Positions 1 to 10,639 of a stretch of 64,000 nt of DNA are shown here, piece after piece. Position numbers and translations under genes: made by a program. Where the stretch lies: NCBI GenBank assembly GCA_963969395.1, contig OZ017795.1:31849063-31913062 (forward strand), written 5' to 3'. The notes under the pieces were generated by a model that saw only the letters and a program-made list of their open reading frames with translations, searched no databases and had not been told where the DNA came from. Source of the stretch: Pseudoscleropodium purum (taxonomy: Eukaryota; Streptophyta; Bryopsida; Hypnales; Brachytheciaceae). Every line of letters begins with the position of its first letter. Positions within the stretch are counted from its first letter, which is position 1.

Positions 1-1545
1 CTACAACCAAAATAAAAGTAAAAGTAATTTTCTAATTTTTTTAATTCATAACAAATTCAAACTTGAATATCTTTCACATTATAGGTCCAAATACTACAAA
101 CAAAGTCCACATACACCTCCTTATAGAGAACTTCCTAACAATACCCAAGATGTAACTAGGATACATATGGTCTAAGAGATCTCACCATGTCAAACAAACA
201 AAACAATCAAACAACCCAATTTAAGGTATAGAAGATAGTCTAGTGTATCCTATGCCATTACCACAATCCTAAATATAAGACAAAATAATTTTCTTATTTT
301 TTAATGGACAAAAGAGTGCAAGGGCTTAGTTACATTGTGAGAAGTTGCGTTTTTGATTTGAATAGAAAGCTTTATACACAAAGGAGTGCAAGGCTCTATT
401 TTGTGGCATTTGGACATGCTAGGTGAATGTTATAATTTTTCTAAAAAAAAAGATGATTTCATTCAATTTCTAATTAAAAAAATATATAACTTTCATGTGC
501 ACTATAGATTCAAACACTACTAAACTAGTACAAATAGAAAGTTTTCAACACAAAGGAGTAAAAAGGCTTTGTTTTGTGGTATTTGGATATGCAATACAAA
601 AAGATATGACTTTTCAAAAAGAAAAGATAATTTTATTCAATTTTCTCATTCATAAATAAAGACTTTGAAATTCAATAACTTTGACATCGTAGGTCCAATC
701 ACAACAAAACAAAGTTTGTACACCCTTCTTTGCAAAGAGCTCTCTAAAGGTACCAACAACTCCTTGAGACACCTTACAACTTGTTAGATCTCAATATATC
801 AAACAAACAAAACAAACAACCTAATTTAAGGTACAAAGAAACTAATGTTCCCTATATTGTTACTACAATCAAAATCAAAATCATTTTCTAATTTTTAACT
901 AAAAACACTTTGAAATTCAATATTTTTTTGCTATGACTTAGAACAACATGAAACAAAGTCCATGCACCCCGCATGCAACGGGTTTTTTAACAATACCAAA
1001 AATGCAACCAACTAATCCATGGTCCAAAAGATATATAATTTTGTATAATTTTGTATAATTTAAGATCCAAAAATAACTCAAAAATCCTTAACTTTCACAC
1101 TATAGGTCCAAACATTACTAAACAAAGCCTATATGTTCTTCTTTGCAAAGACCTTTCTAATGGTACTAAGAATGCAACTAGGAGACACATAGTTCTAGAG
1201 ATCTCATTGTAACAAACAAACAAAACAAACAATCTAATTTAATATATGGACTAGTGTGCCCCATGTTGTTGCCATAGTCAAAATAGAAGTAAAAGTTATT
1301 TTTTATTTTTTAATTCATAAAAAACTTTGAAATTCAATAACTTTCACATTGTAGGTCTAAGTGCCTCAAAACAAAGCCCGTGCATGAGTGCATCCCTTGT
1401 CTCAGAGAGCTTTCCTATGATACCAAAAACACAATCAAAAGACACATGGTCTAGAAGATCTCTCCATAACAAACAAAATAAGCAAATAAGCAAACAAAAT
1501 AGACAATCCAATTCAAGGGGAGACCAACATAAAAAATGGGTCTAA
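1..1545. repeat. Dispersed repeat A, copy 1 (cut by window edge)
   Basis: AT-rich array of degenerate units. Each unit repeats phrases such as TAGGTCCAAAT, ACAAAGTCC, CAAACAAACAAAACAAAC and GTGCAAGGGCTT at irregular spacings of about 240 to 430 bp. It aligns along its length with 23109-24475 plus 25005-25190 on the same strand, with frequent substitutions and small indels. No long open frame is present; the 72-codon frame at 1327 starts from TTG and is only an array unit. No LTR or terminal repeat was seen, so it may be a satellite-like array or the inside of an old retroelement. Confidence 0.8.
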
Positions 1546-1580
1546 AATAGCCCTCTTGACTACCTAGAAATCCTCTAATG
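1541..1580. repeat. 3' end fragment of the CATTAG-type MITE family
   Basis: These 40 bases match the 3' ends of the elements at 18310, 53647 and 54150: a block resembling AAAATGGCCC, then CCTAGAAATCC, then CTCTAATG. The matching 5' half is missing because repeat A runs directly into it, so this looks like a truncated copy. Confidence 0.5.
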
Positions 1581-2563
1581 ATAGATTCAGACTATATTAC
1601 AAGTATTTATATTATAAACACCTTCAATTGTTGTGTAATATCTACTTATATATATGTTCAAACTTACATATTCATATTTTCATACTCATACACTAGCATC
1701 ATTGTACTTTAATGTATGTTATCATTTATAGAATTTTATCTACATGTTTAAATTATCCTTTTGAATAATGCAAACGCAAGGTATGGTATTTATTTACATT
1801 CTTTACCAAGTTCTTGATCAAACTATACTTGGAGTTTGTGATTGGTAGAAAATTCAATATGAACTTGACATGAAATAGTCATTGATAACCTAATGGATAT
1901 CTCTATTGTATATAAGAAATGTAGGGCTTTACACTAATACAATGCACAATTGCGAATGATTTGTCTTAGAAAGTATGAAGGATTGAACTTGAATCAACTT
2001 ATTTGAATTTTGGTGTAAATCTTTTAAATTTTTCATCCATCCATACTTATCATACTAAAGTCATTGCATGTGCATATAAGTGATTATGAAGGGGAATGGA
2101 ATAAGCCTTGATTTACTATTAAAAAGCAATATAATTGTAGACTCATTTTATTAAGTATCCCCTTGTTTATATGTTGCAATTACATCAAACGTAACATCTT
2201 GTGTCTATAACTACAAATCCAAAAGTAGAGTTGTTTGTTTTCCTTTGGAAATGATTAGACATCCAACATTGGATCAAAGGAATAGATTTAGGATTAACAA
2301 ATAAATGAGTATGACTAATACATTTAGAAATAGTATGCATTTCTAAATCTTACATCTAAAAAATGACTTAAATTGTCTTTTCTTTAAGATTTTGAATTAC
2401 CAAATGCTTTCCAAAATTGGATTGGTTTATAGACTTTCATATATCTTCAATCCAATAATTCTAGGAGAGGCTAAATATTCCGTTGCAATTCTTTTACTAT
2501 AAACATCACCATCTAATATTCAACAAGGATTTATTATCTACCCTAAAATAGTTAGTACTATAG
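1581..2563. other. AT-rich intergenic stretch, no gene seen
   Basis: About 1 kb of AT-rich sequence with no open frame worth reporting and no clear match to repeats A or B. I see nothing to annotate. Confidence 0.6.
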
Positions 2564-3658
2564 TACTTCTTCAATTTCGGCAAAAATTAATTATTTTTAA
2601 AGATATCGTAATTTCAAAAAAATATAATGATAATTAGCAAAAATCTTGAAAATTTACAATGTTGATTGCCAAAATCAATGGAAATATATGACTATCTACA
2701 ATTTAGCAATCTTGCTAAAAGTATAAAAAATTAAATAATTAGGTTGTTTTAAAAAAAGAAAGTAACCAATGTTAGTAAGAAGGTACAATATAGAGTCCAA
2801 TGATCATCAACCATGTGTACAACAAACCATCAATCATCAAGAAATTTTCTGATGGAAACTTCATGGAATTTCATCATTGAAACTAAATGGAAGGAGAAGA
2901 TGGAGAGGTTGTTTTTATAATGAAATTCATTCTCTTTCATGAATCCTCAAAGGATATGGGGTAACTTGAAGATGATAGCTTGACCTCTCATTGTCAAAAA
3001 ATAGTACTTGTATTCAAAGTAGACTTTTAGATCTCATTTTGCATAGTAAAATAACATTTTTCAAAAATCTTTGATCTAAGAAAAGTTGAGAAATAAATCC
3101 AACTTTCATTTTCAAAGATCCTTTTGTGATTATGAGTGTCTAAACAAAAGTTATAGACAAAGTTCAAAGAGGATGTTTGAAAATGTCAAAGAAAATGTTC
3201 CTTCCAACTCCTCCTTGAAATTTGTCCATAACTTTTGATTGGAGGATCAAAAGCTCAAAAGGATTTATAGAGATGAAAGCTAGCTTCATTTTCCACAATA
3301 ACTTGGTTCAAATTATTTTGAAAAAATTGTTCTACTATACCTAAATGAGGTTTGAAATTCTACATTGAACACATTTCTTATGTTTGACTTCACAATGAGT
3401 GGTTGAGCTCCTACTAATCCTAACTATTTACATATCCCATATGGGATGTTTTATCTCTTATCACACAATTTGTATAAAGATTTGGTTTGTAAACACTTTG
3501 CTCTTGTTGATGAATTACTTATGAAAGTTGCATGCTGAATTTTTTATTAATTTAGTATCTAGCATGATGAAAATTGCAGTAATTAATTTTTTTCTGCCAA
3601 AATAAAAAAATCAAATTTTATTAAATATTCGGCAGAGTGTGCCGAAATTGAAGAGGTA
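2564..3658. mobile_element. Tc1/mariner-like non-autonomous element (TIR, TA flanks)
   Basis: The left end (2566) reads CTTCTTCAATTTCGGCA. The right end (to 3656) is the inverted complement, TGCCGAAATTGAAGAGG, with one mismatch over 17 bp. Both ends are flanked by the dinucleotide TA (2564-2565 and 3657-3658). TA target duplications are the hallmark of Tc1/mariner transposition. The 1,091-bp interior has no transposase-like frame, so it is a deletion derivative or an unrelated filler moved in trans. Further CGGCA/TGCCG words lie just inside the right end. Family assignment rests only on the TA flank and the TIR. Confidence 0.6.
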
Positions 3659-3924
3659 TTACATTACTTGGATGGCTGGACCTAAATGTAGAGGAAGTTG
3701 TGAAAAATTACTATTGGTTCACAAATCTCACATACAAGATTTTTGATGCCTTCTAAAGAACCTTGTATGTAAGCTCTTAAAATTGGAAAGTATATGAAAA
3801 TATTGAAGATTACTTGACTCTTCAAGTCCTAAGGTCTTTTTTCCATCGACAACACTTTAAATTGCCATTTCTATTGAATACAAAGAAAAAACCTAAAATT
3901 TCATTTTTTGGAAAATTTAACTGA

Positions 3925-5030
3925 AAGATCTTGCACTAGACAAGTGTAAGAATATGTGTAAGAAATTTCAAAAACAATGTAGATCGCAAAATATTTGCAT
4001 TTAAGTGAAGAAAACAAGTTATTTTGCACCTTATTTGACTACATTTTTTTACTTTGAATCCTCTTAGCTAAAAATTTTGTATCTCTTTGCTAATTTTGTA
4101 TTTTTTAATTTTCTATATTGAAAAATTGAAAAATACACACTTAATTTTTACTCATCAACAAATTTATAAATGCAAGTAGGTTCAATATTGAAGGAAAAAC
4201 TAAATTGTTAATAACTCTAAAATGTAATTGAAACACTCTAATCTCAAAGGTGAGATTCTTTGAGCAAGACATCTTAACCTTGTGACCCTTTATTTTCTAA
4301 AAAATTGTGAAAATTGAAATTAGAAATGAACCTTACAACTCAGGGTTGAAAAATCAGTACATCCGCCCCAAAATAGCGTCCGTAACCCGGACGTCCGGAC
4401 GTCTGTCCTCACGGACGCAGCGTCCTTCCTGTCGTCGGAAGGCAGACGAGCGGGGCGGACCGCCTGAGGCGAACACCCAGATCATGCGGACCACATCAGT
4501 TCGCGTGTCAATCAGACGGGCGGACGGGGGGACAAGCGGACGTTGCGTCTGTCGGGACCACGAATGTCAGCGAACGCTACGGACACAACATCCGCGTCTG
4601 GACGTCCCGGACGACCGACCGTCCTGTCAACCCTGTTACAACTACTACAACAAGTTTTTTTTAAAGAAGATGCTTTGATTGCTTGAAAAACAAGATTATC
4701 CATAACTTTTATGTCACTAATCAAAATGGAATGAATCAAAGTTTCCCATGTAAATAAAAATATACTCTATGAGAAAAAAAAATTGGGTTTTAAAAAAAGT
4801 TGTTGTGGGCGTAGATCTAAAATTTAGGCTTATATACTATGCTATATTTTTTACTCCTAGGCACTAATTGAAATAAAAATATAATCCCAAAAGTCAATGT
4901 GTTTTTCTAGATTCACAAAAAGTTACAACAAATATGGAGACTGTAAGAACTTGCACAAAATCTTTTTTGTGTCCTAAGGGGACACTAGGAGTTTAGGGGT
5001 TGAAGTATCACATCAAGAGTCTTATCATTT
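3925..5030. repeat. Dispersed repeat B, copy 1
   Basis: It aligns with 21490-22330 on the same strand. Shared blocks include AAGAAATTTCAAAAAC, GAAGGAAAAACT, TTGTTAATA, AAGATTATC and GAATCAAAGTTT. Copy 1 is longer because it contains the 295-bp hAT-type MITE. No coding frame is supported. In copy 1 repeat B lies downstream of repeat A, whereas in copy 2 it lies upstream. Confidence 0.75.
4333..4643. mobile_element. hAT-type MITE, CpG-rich, 8-bp target duplication
   Basis: The element (4341-4635, 295 bp) begins CAGGGTTGA and ends TCAACCCTG, a perfect 9-bp inverted repeat. It is flanked on both sides by TTACAACT (4333-4340 and 4636-4643), a perfect 8-bp target duplication. An 8-bp duplication with a CAGGG-type terminus is characteristic of hAT elements. 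The interior is GC-rich and crowded with CpG, built from GGACG/CGTCC words in both orientations, in sharp contrast to the AT-rich flanks. Open frames here (4307-4678 plus, 4512-4739 minus) follow from the base composition and are not genes. The homologous locus near 21900-21950 lacks the insert. Confidence 0.88.
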
Positions 5031-6887
5031 TCAAGGAGCATTTCAAACCAAAGCATAATAGATTGTACTAGACAAGGACCATATCTGAATGCCTAAGGGT
5101 GCAAGGGTTTGGAACATCTGTATTATAGAATATTAGCTTCAAAACTTTATTGAAGTTTGCATCAATGAAGACAATGTTAAGCATTAAGAATAGAATGTAT
5201 TTTTATGGTTATAATCTTCAAATTATTTATAGGATTGTTTCAAATGAGTTTTGAAGTTGAAATTCAAAAATCTTATCAAAATTATAATTTCTATTTATAC
5301 CATCAAAACAATTAAAGGACTAATCAAACTTGCAATTCTAATTGATTTGTGAAAACATGGTAAGATTTGATAATTAATGAGAACATCAACACTTTTCTCC
5401 AAATAGTAAATTTTTCAACACTAGGTAAATACTAAACTCTTTGTTCTATTTTCTTTGTTCTACAAATTTTATTTGCTTTGTTTGAGAAGTCGAAAAAAAT
5501 TATTCAAAAAATAAAAAATTTATTCATTTTTCTATGTAAATTAGTTTAATATGACTTTCTATTTTTATATACAAATTCTACCTAAAGTAAAGTTACAATA
5601 ATATAATGTTAGATTGCATTCATTTAGATAGTTTTAAAAGAACTTAAAGTCTTAAAAAGAATCTAGAGAAATTTTTTAGCATGGTTCCTATAATCAATCT
5701 CTAAAAGACTAAGAGTCTAGTTGGATTTTTTGCACCTTTTAGATAGAGCATCATAAAGCCTAATATCCATATTTTTTAAGCAATAAATTTTCTATTTATA
5801 GCTTTCTAGTGCACTTATTTAAGCCCAATTTGTCCAAGTAATTTATAATTATGACATGAAATGTGCTATTCGTCTCAACTTGAGTAGCTACAACAATAAT
5901 TTATTTTGATGAATATTTTCAATCCAATCATAACATTGTAAAGCTCACCAACTTTCAATTGGAGTACCTTATTATGAAATTCAAAAGAAAAAAAGAACTC
6001 ATGGATTGTAAGATACTTATCTTGAAATTTTGAGAATTTATTTTTCATTTGACATTGCAAATGTACAATTATCACAATTCCAAGTTTTCTCTAGTAAAAA
6101 TATTGGTGTCTCACAACTTTTGCAAATTAATAACTTGGTTTGAAGTTCAATAGAAATTCCATGAAAAAAAAATTCACAAAAAAGAAGACCTAAGTACAAA
6201 AAGTTTTTTTGGCTTGGTGCCTGACTTGCTAGTCTTGTGAACAAATACACTTACTAAATTGAACATAACTTTGTAACCACTAAGTAGCATCATCCACCAA
6301 AGTTCATTGCACACTAAGCTTACTTCCTTTCTAATACGCTCTATCACTTAAATAGGGAGCTCGAAAAGCAACCCTGCTCCAAAAGCGACCCCTAACACAA
6401 AGGTACATTTTATTTTCTATAATGTACCAATGTTGTACAATTCAGGAGGGGGATGCTTTCTGTAACCACTGCATTTCAACTTCAAAAATTCATAACTACT
6501 TCCATTTAGGTCCTCAAAATATGAAATGACTTGGATTAGATGATGTTTCCATTTTTCTTCCTACGAAAATTTATTGAAACTTGTTTCAAGGAGTTTAGCT
6601 TCCTCCAAAATGCAATTAGCTCTTAAAAGCAGTGTTTTTTTTTTCTGGCGATTTGGAGTAGAAAAGCACCAAACAAATTTGTTAGCACCAAGGCTATAGA
6701 AAAAAGGGCCTAAAACTACCTAAAGTTGCTTGTAGCCATGTGCAGTTAAGGGTTCCGGTGCAGTTTCTACTCGAAATGGTCACTAAAGTCCCCTCAATGT
6801 TACCAACACTGCTTGTCTCCTCCCTTCCCATCACAAAGTCACGTAGTTTGTTCTACATTAACTTTACCTGTGAATTGTGACATGATC
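5031..6887. other. Intergenic stretch, no gene seen
   Basis: AT-rich sequence with short frames below about 80 codons and no recognisable product. From about 6340 base composition becomes more balanced toward the hAT pseudogene. I looked for a left terminus of that hAT element here and could not identify one with a matching partner on the right. Confidence 0.5.
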
Positions 6888-7052
6888 GCCACCTTCTCTC
6901 CCAAGTGACTACTCTTGATTGCCACCTTCTCTCCCAAGTGACTACTCTTGATTGCCACCTTCTCTCCCAAGTGACTACTCTTGATTGCCACCTTCTCTCC
7001 CAAATAATTGCTCGTGAAGGCCACTTATTCTTCCAAATAATTGTGCTTGATT
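6888..7052. repeat. 33-bp minisatellite, four to five units
   Basis: Units start at 6888, 6921, 6954 and 6987, each beginning GCCACCTTCTCTCCCAAGTG. The first three repeats are nearly identical. A degenerate fifth follows from about 7020. Because the period is a multiple of three, all frames stay open and produce apparent short proteins on both strands, including an 11-residue repeat on the minus strand. I regard those frames as by-products. Confidence 0.9.
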
Positions 7053-7633
7053 GCCAAGTTGATTGCGTGAACTTTTGCTTAGTAGCCCACTCCATAATGG
7101 CCTAGGGTTAGAAGTAGCCACCTCATGATTTTTGTTGCAACATTCAAAGCTAGTCCATTAACTCCATTTCTTGAGAGAGAAGAGGCGCACCGCATTCATG
7201 AGGAGTTTGGGAGGAGTGCGACCACATTCCTTTGAATTATAGCTCCCATTGAATCAACCTAGCATTCCTGGGGTCATGGAGGGCAGCTACAAAAAGCGAG
7301 ATTCAAGAACTCCATTGGCATTAAGATCGGTATCCTTTTTCTCAATTGTCGATCAATTTGTTTTGCGATTTTCTGGAGTTTGGACAAGTTGGGGTGCACT
7401 GTTCTTTGGTCGACTTGGGATGTGGGAGTACTTTATTATAGATGATTTGGATTTTGAGAGCTTGGCTTTGCGTCATTGGAAGTTTGTCTTTATGTTGTTT
7501 CGGAGTTTGTCTTTGTGGTGCTTTGGAGTTTGGACGAGTTCTAGTACACTCTTATTTTGTCAACTTGGGGTCTAGGAGTACTTTGCTATGGATGATTTTG
7601 GTTTTTAGGGTTTGTCTTGGATGTGGAGGAAAT

Positions 7634-10630
7634 ATGGCGGACTCCCCTTCTACCTCAGTAGATATTGGTTTTGGAAGTGTTGCAAAAACAACACATGCTA
7701 CATTGTTGGCAAAGAGGCATAAACGACAACTAATACGATTGAAAGAAGAAGCAAAGGCCATTGAGTGCAAGGCACAAGCATCCAAGCGATTGCTGGAGGA
7801 AGAGTTGAGGAAGAAAGCCAAATCTACCACGACAATGTATAGCTACTTCTCGTCAAGTCGGAACTCTCTCAATTGCGGCCTGTTGGAAATTGGTGATGGT
7901 CGTAGTGGTGGTGCGGGGTCCTCTGACACACGATTGACGAACACAGAGTTGGGGACCTCCCAATCCATGGATATTGAGATCCTTTTGTCTTGCCTCAACG
8001 TTGTCCATGTCTCGGACAAAGAGGAAGTGATGTGCAATTCAAAGGAGGATTTTGATCTAACTGTAGATGAGATAGTCGATTCAAATGATGATGCATTTGT
8101 GAATCTTCCAACATGTGGTGGAAAAAAGAGGAAGAGTACAAATATGAGGCTGAAGACATTGCGGGCTGGAGGACCATCTATCGCAAGCATGATGATGAAA
8201 CTAAAAAAAGATTATGATTTGTAGAGGAGGTTCTACACTGAGTGGGCAGCCAAAGAGCCCTAGAGCAAGGTAGTCCTGGCGGAAGATGGTATATGCACTT
8301 GGTGCGTTGTCGGCCTTGCTCTGTGGTGTGAGGGAAGCCTGTCCAAATGGTTCCAAAGTAGGATATTATTTCTAAACATGGTTAGTGTGAGATTCAGAAG
8401 AAGTGAATGGTACTTTATGCAGCTTGTGGACTTATGACAGTGGTTGAATAAATCCAGGGGTGTAGCACGGTAGAGTCGCAAAAGAAACATGTTCAATTTG
8501 CAACCTTATTTTAGTTGCTATCAAGAGGCAGGCCAATGTTGGAGTTTGAGGCTCGGTTTGAATTCTATGAGTTCCTCAACGTCCGTGAGCTTCCTCAGAA
8601 GCACTAGTGTGACAAATGAAGGTGGATTATGGCAGAGCATCTATATGACTTCGTCAAGTAGAAAAACAAATCCTTGATCTCAAGTGCGGCATATTGGGCC
8701 CTATCCACTAATGAAACTAGTGCTTGTGACAATAGCAACTGGATTGCAATTGACGGTTACGTACTTGTCAATTGGTGTTGCGTCCCTTTGCTTTTGTCAA
8801 TCTAGAAAATGGATCCAGATGGTGCCACTGCGAACAAACTAACTGTTGTTATCATGGCAGCTCTCAGTTTAGGTGGAGGTGTCATAGACTCTGATATTGC
8901 ACAAAAGCTTCTATGCTTTGGCGCTGATGGTATCAATGCATTCCAGGGTTTGAAGATTGGTGTGACTTTTCAAATAAAAGAAAAATTTGCTCTTTTTGCA
9001 ATAGGAGTACATTGTTGTATTCACCAATTGAACTTAGTGGCCCAATCACTCTCCTAACTAACAATTATGTATGTAGTTGAGGAAGTTCTTCAATCAACGC
9101 ATGCATATTTTGCACATTCACCAAAAAGGTAGTTGAGTTCCGAGCCCTTTGTTAGTAGCTTGAATCGAAGGGTTTGAAGTTCCTAAAGAATGTGAAAATG
9201 CGTTGGATCAATTGCCTCGGGCCAATCCAAAGGTTACTTGTAGAGTACAAGGGCATGATTGCCATTATGCTAGCTAATAAGAGCGACAAGAAATGGGGCT
9301 AGAGGGTGTAGGTGAATTTATCTTGTCCATTTCTTTTGCTTTTGCTATAAGCTATTGTTTGTTGAATGACTTTTTTGTTGATGGGTTGTCAAGTTCTTTG
9401 TTCTTTTGTTTTTTTTGTTTTTTGTTTTTTTGTTTTAAACATTTTGGACTTTCTTCATAAGCAAGCAAACCTTTCCTTGCTCTTGGACCCATACATCTTA
9501 CTAGGGACGTTGACACTTCTTCCCATGTTGGAAGCAATAGACACTCTCATTCAATGGGCCTAGAAAAGGGATGCTTTCATCTATGACTTCCTAGGAGGCA
9601 TTGGGAATGTGCCAAAGCAGTCTATTTACTATGTATTTGAATGCGGATACAACCTTTTGCAAGGATGAGTTCCACACATACAATCAAGTGTTGTAGTGCT
9701 CTCACGAGCAAATTCTAATGAAGTGGGAGGCAAATCTAAACTTGACTTATGAATCTCTATGCTTTGTGGTGGGAAGGAGTATCTATACACCTTACATGAA
9801 AGATCCATGGTCACACGAGGGGAATACGTGGCAGTTGCTACAATAGTCCAGAATGATTGCCGAGGTAAGTTGAGTCCTTCAGGGATATGCAACAATTCTA
9901 AATTGTACTTCTGTAGTTTCATTTGCTATGAATGCTTCTATGGTACCTAAGACCTGGCTTGTAATGGAAATAGGTGCATCTTCATATATCGTGCCTCCAC
10001 TAACCAAGTTTCTTTGATTGTAACAAAAGCTGCACGCAAGCTTATAGATGAGATGGCATCAAGGTTCCATGATCATAGTCTCATGGATGTGTTGGGTATT
10101 GTGTATCCTCAATATTGGTTGCAAGGGGATTGCAGTGTCACCTTCCACAAACATCTCGACATCATCAAAGATTTTATAGTAACCCAAAGTGGATTGGGGA
10201 AGGTGACAATAGACGACATGTGCCTGCTATGCTAGATAATTTTGCACTAGAGTCCAAACAAGCACTCTTCAAGATAGCAATGATTTCTAATGTACATGTA
10301 GCGATGGAGCTCCCACCGATGAATGCTCTTCCGCATTAGTTGGTGAACCTTCTTATGAAACTTCAAAGGATTCTAGATGCCAACACTTCACTAGGGCATA
10401 AATTTGCAAAGTACATCAAACTCACCCAAATTGCTATGTTCCACATTTTAGGGAGTGTAGAAGATGACTGTACCTTCTCCACGTTGTCTTTCTTCAAAGA
10501 CAAGCTACATAATAGATTGGACCACCACATTGGCGTTGTTATGGGCATGCATTGCCAAAATGTGTATAGTCTGAAAACCTTCCTATATGATGACTGCTTC
10601 AAGCAGTGGGTCCTTTCCACTAAATGTTAG
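7634..10630 (+). pseudogene. hAT-family transposase pseudogene
   Basis: Pieces of a hAT transposase appear in order on the plus strand, separated by stops and frameshifts. The 7634-8224 part has a lysine/arginine-rich N-terminus and an SYFSSSR segment, then a stop before RRFYTEWAAKEP. Frames near 8530-8800 follow, including TDETSACDNSNWIAIDGYV. The frame at 8809-9057 contains LCFGADGINAFQGLKIGV and GVHCCIHQLNLVAQ, typical of the hAT catalytic region. The C-terminal frame at 10340-10630 contains DCTFSTLSFFKDKLHNRLD, the hAT dimerisation motif. Several interruptions are TAG, for example AKEP-stop-SKV where Trp is usual. No intact protein can be made. Element ends were not found, so its limits are unknown. 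Confidence 0.85.
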
Positions 10631-10639
10631 CGCTATGCA

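Noticed and set aside
4307..4739. Open frames of 123 and 75 codons on opposite strands
   Set aside because: They lie in the CpG-rich MITE and start or end in its AT-rich flanks. They are open because of GC composition and contain no domain.
6839..7105. Three overlapping frames with repeated peptides
   Set aside because: All derive from the 33-bp minisatellite, whose period keeps frames open on both strands.
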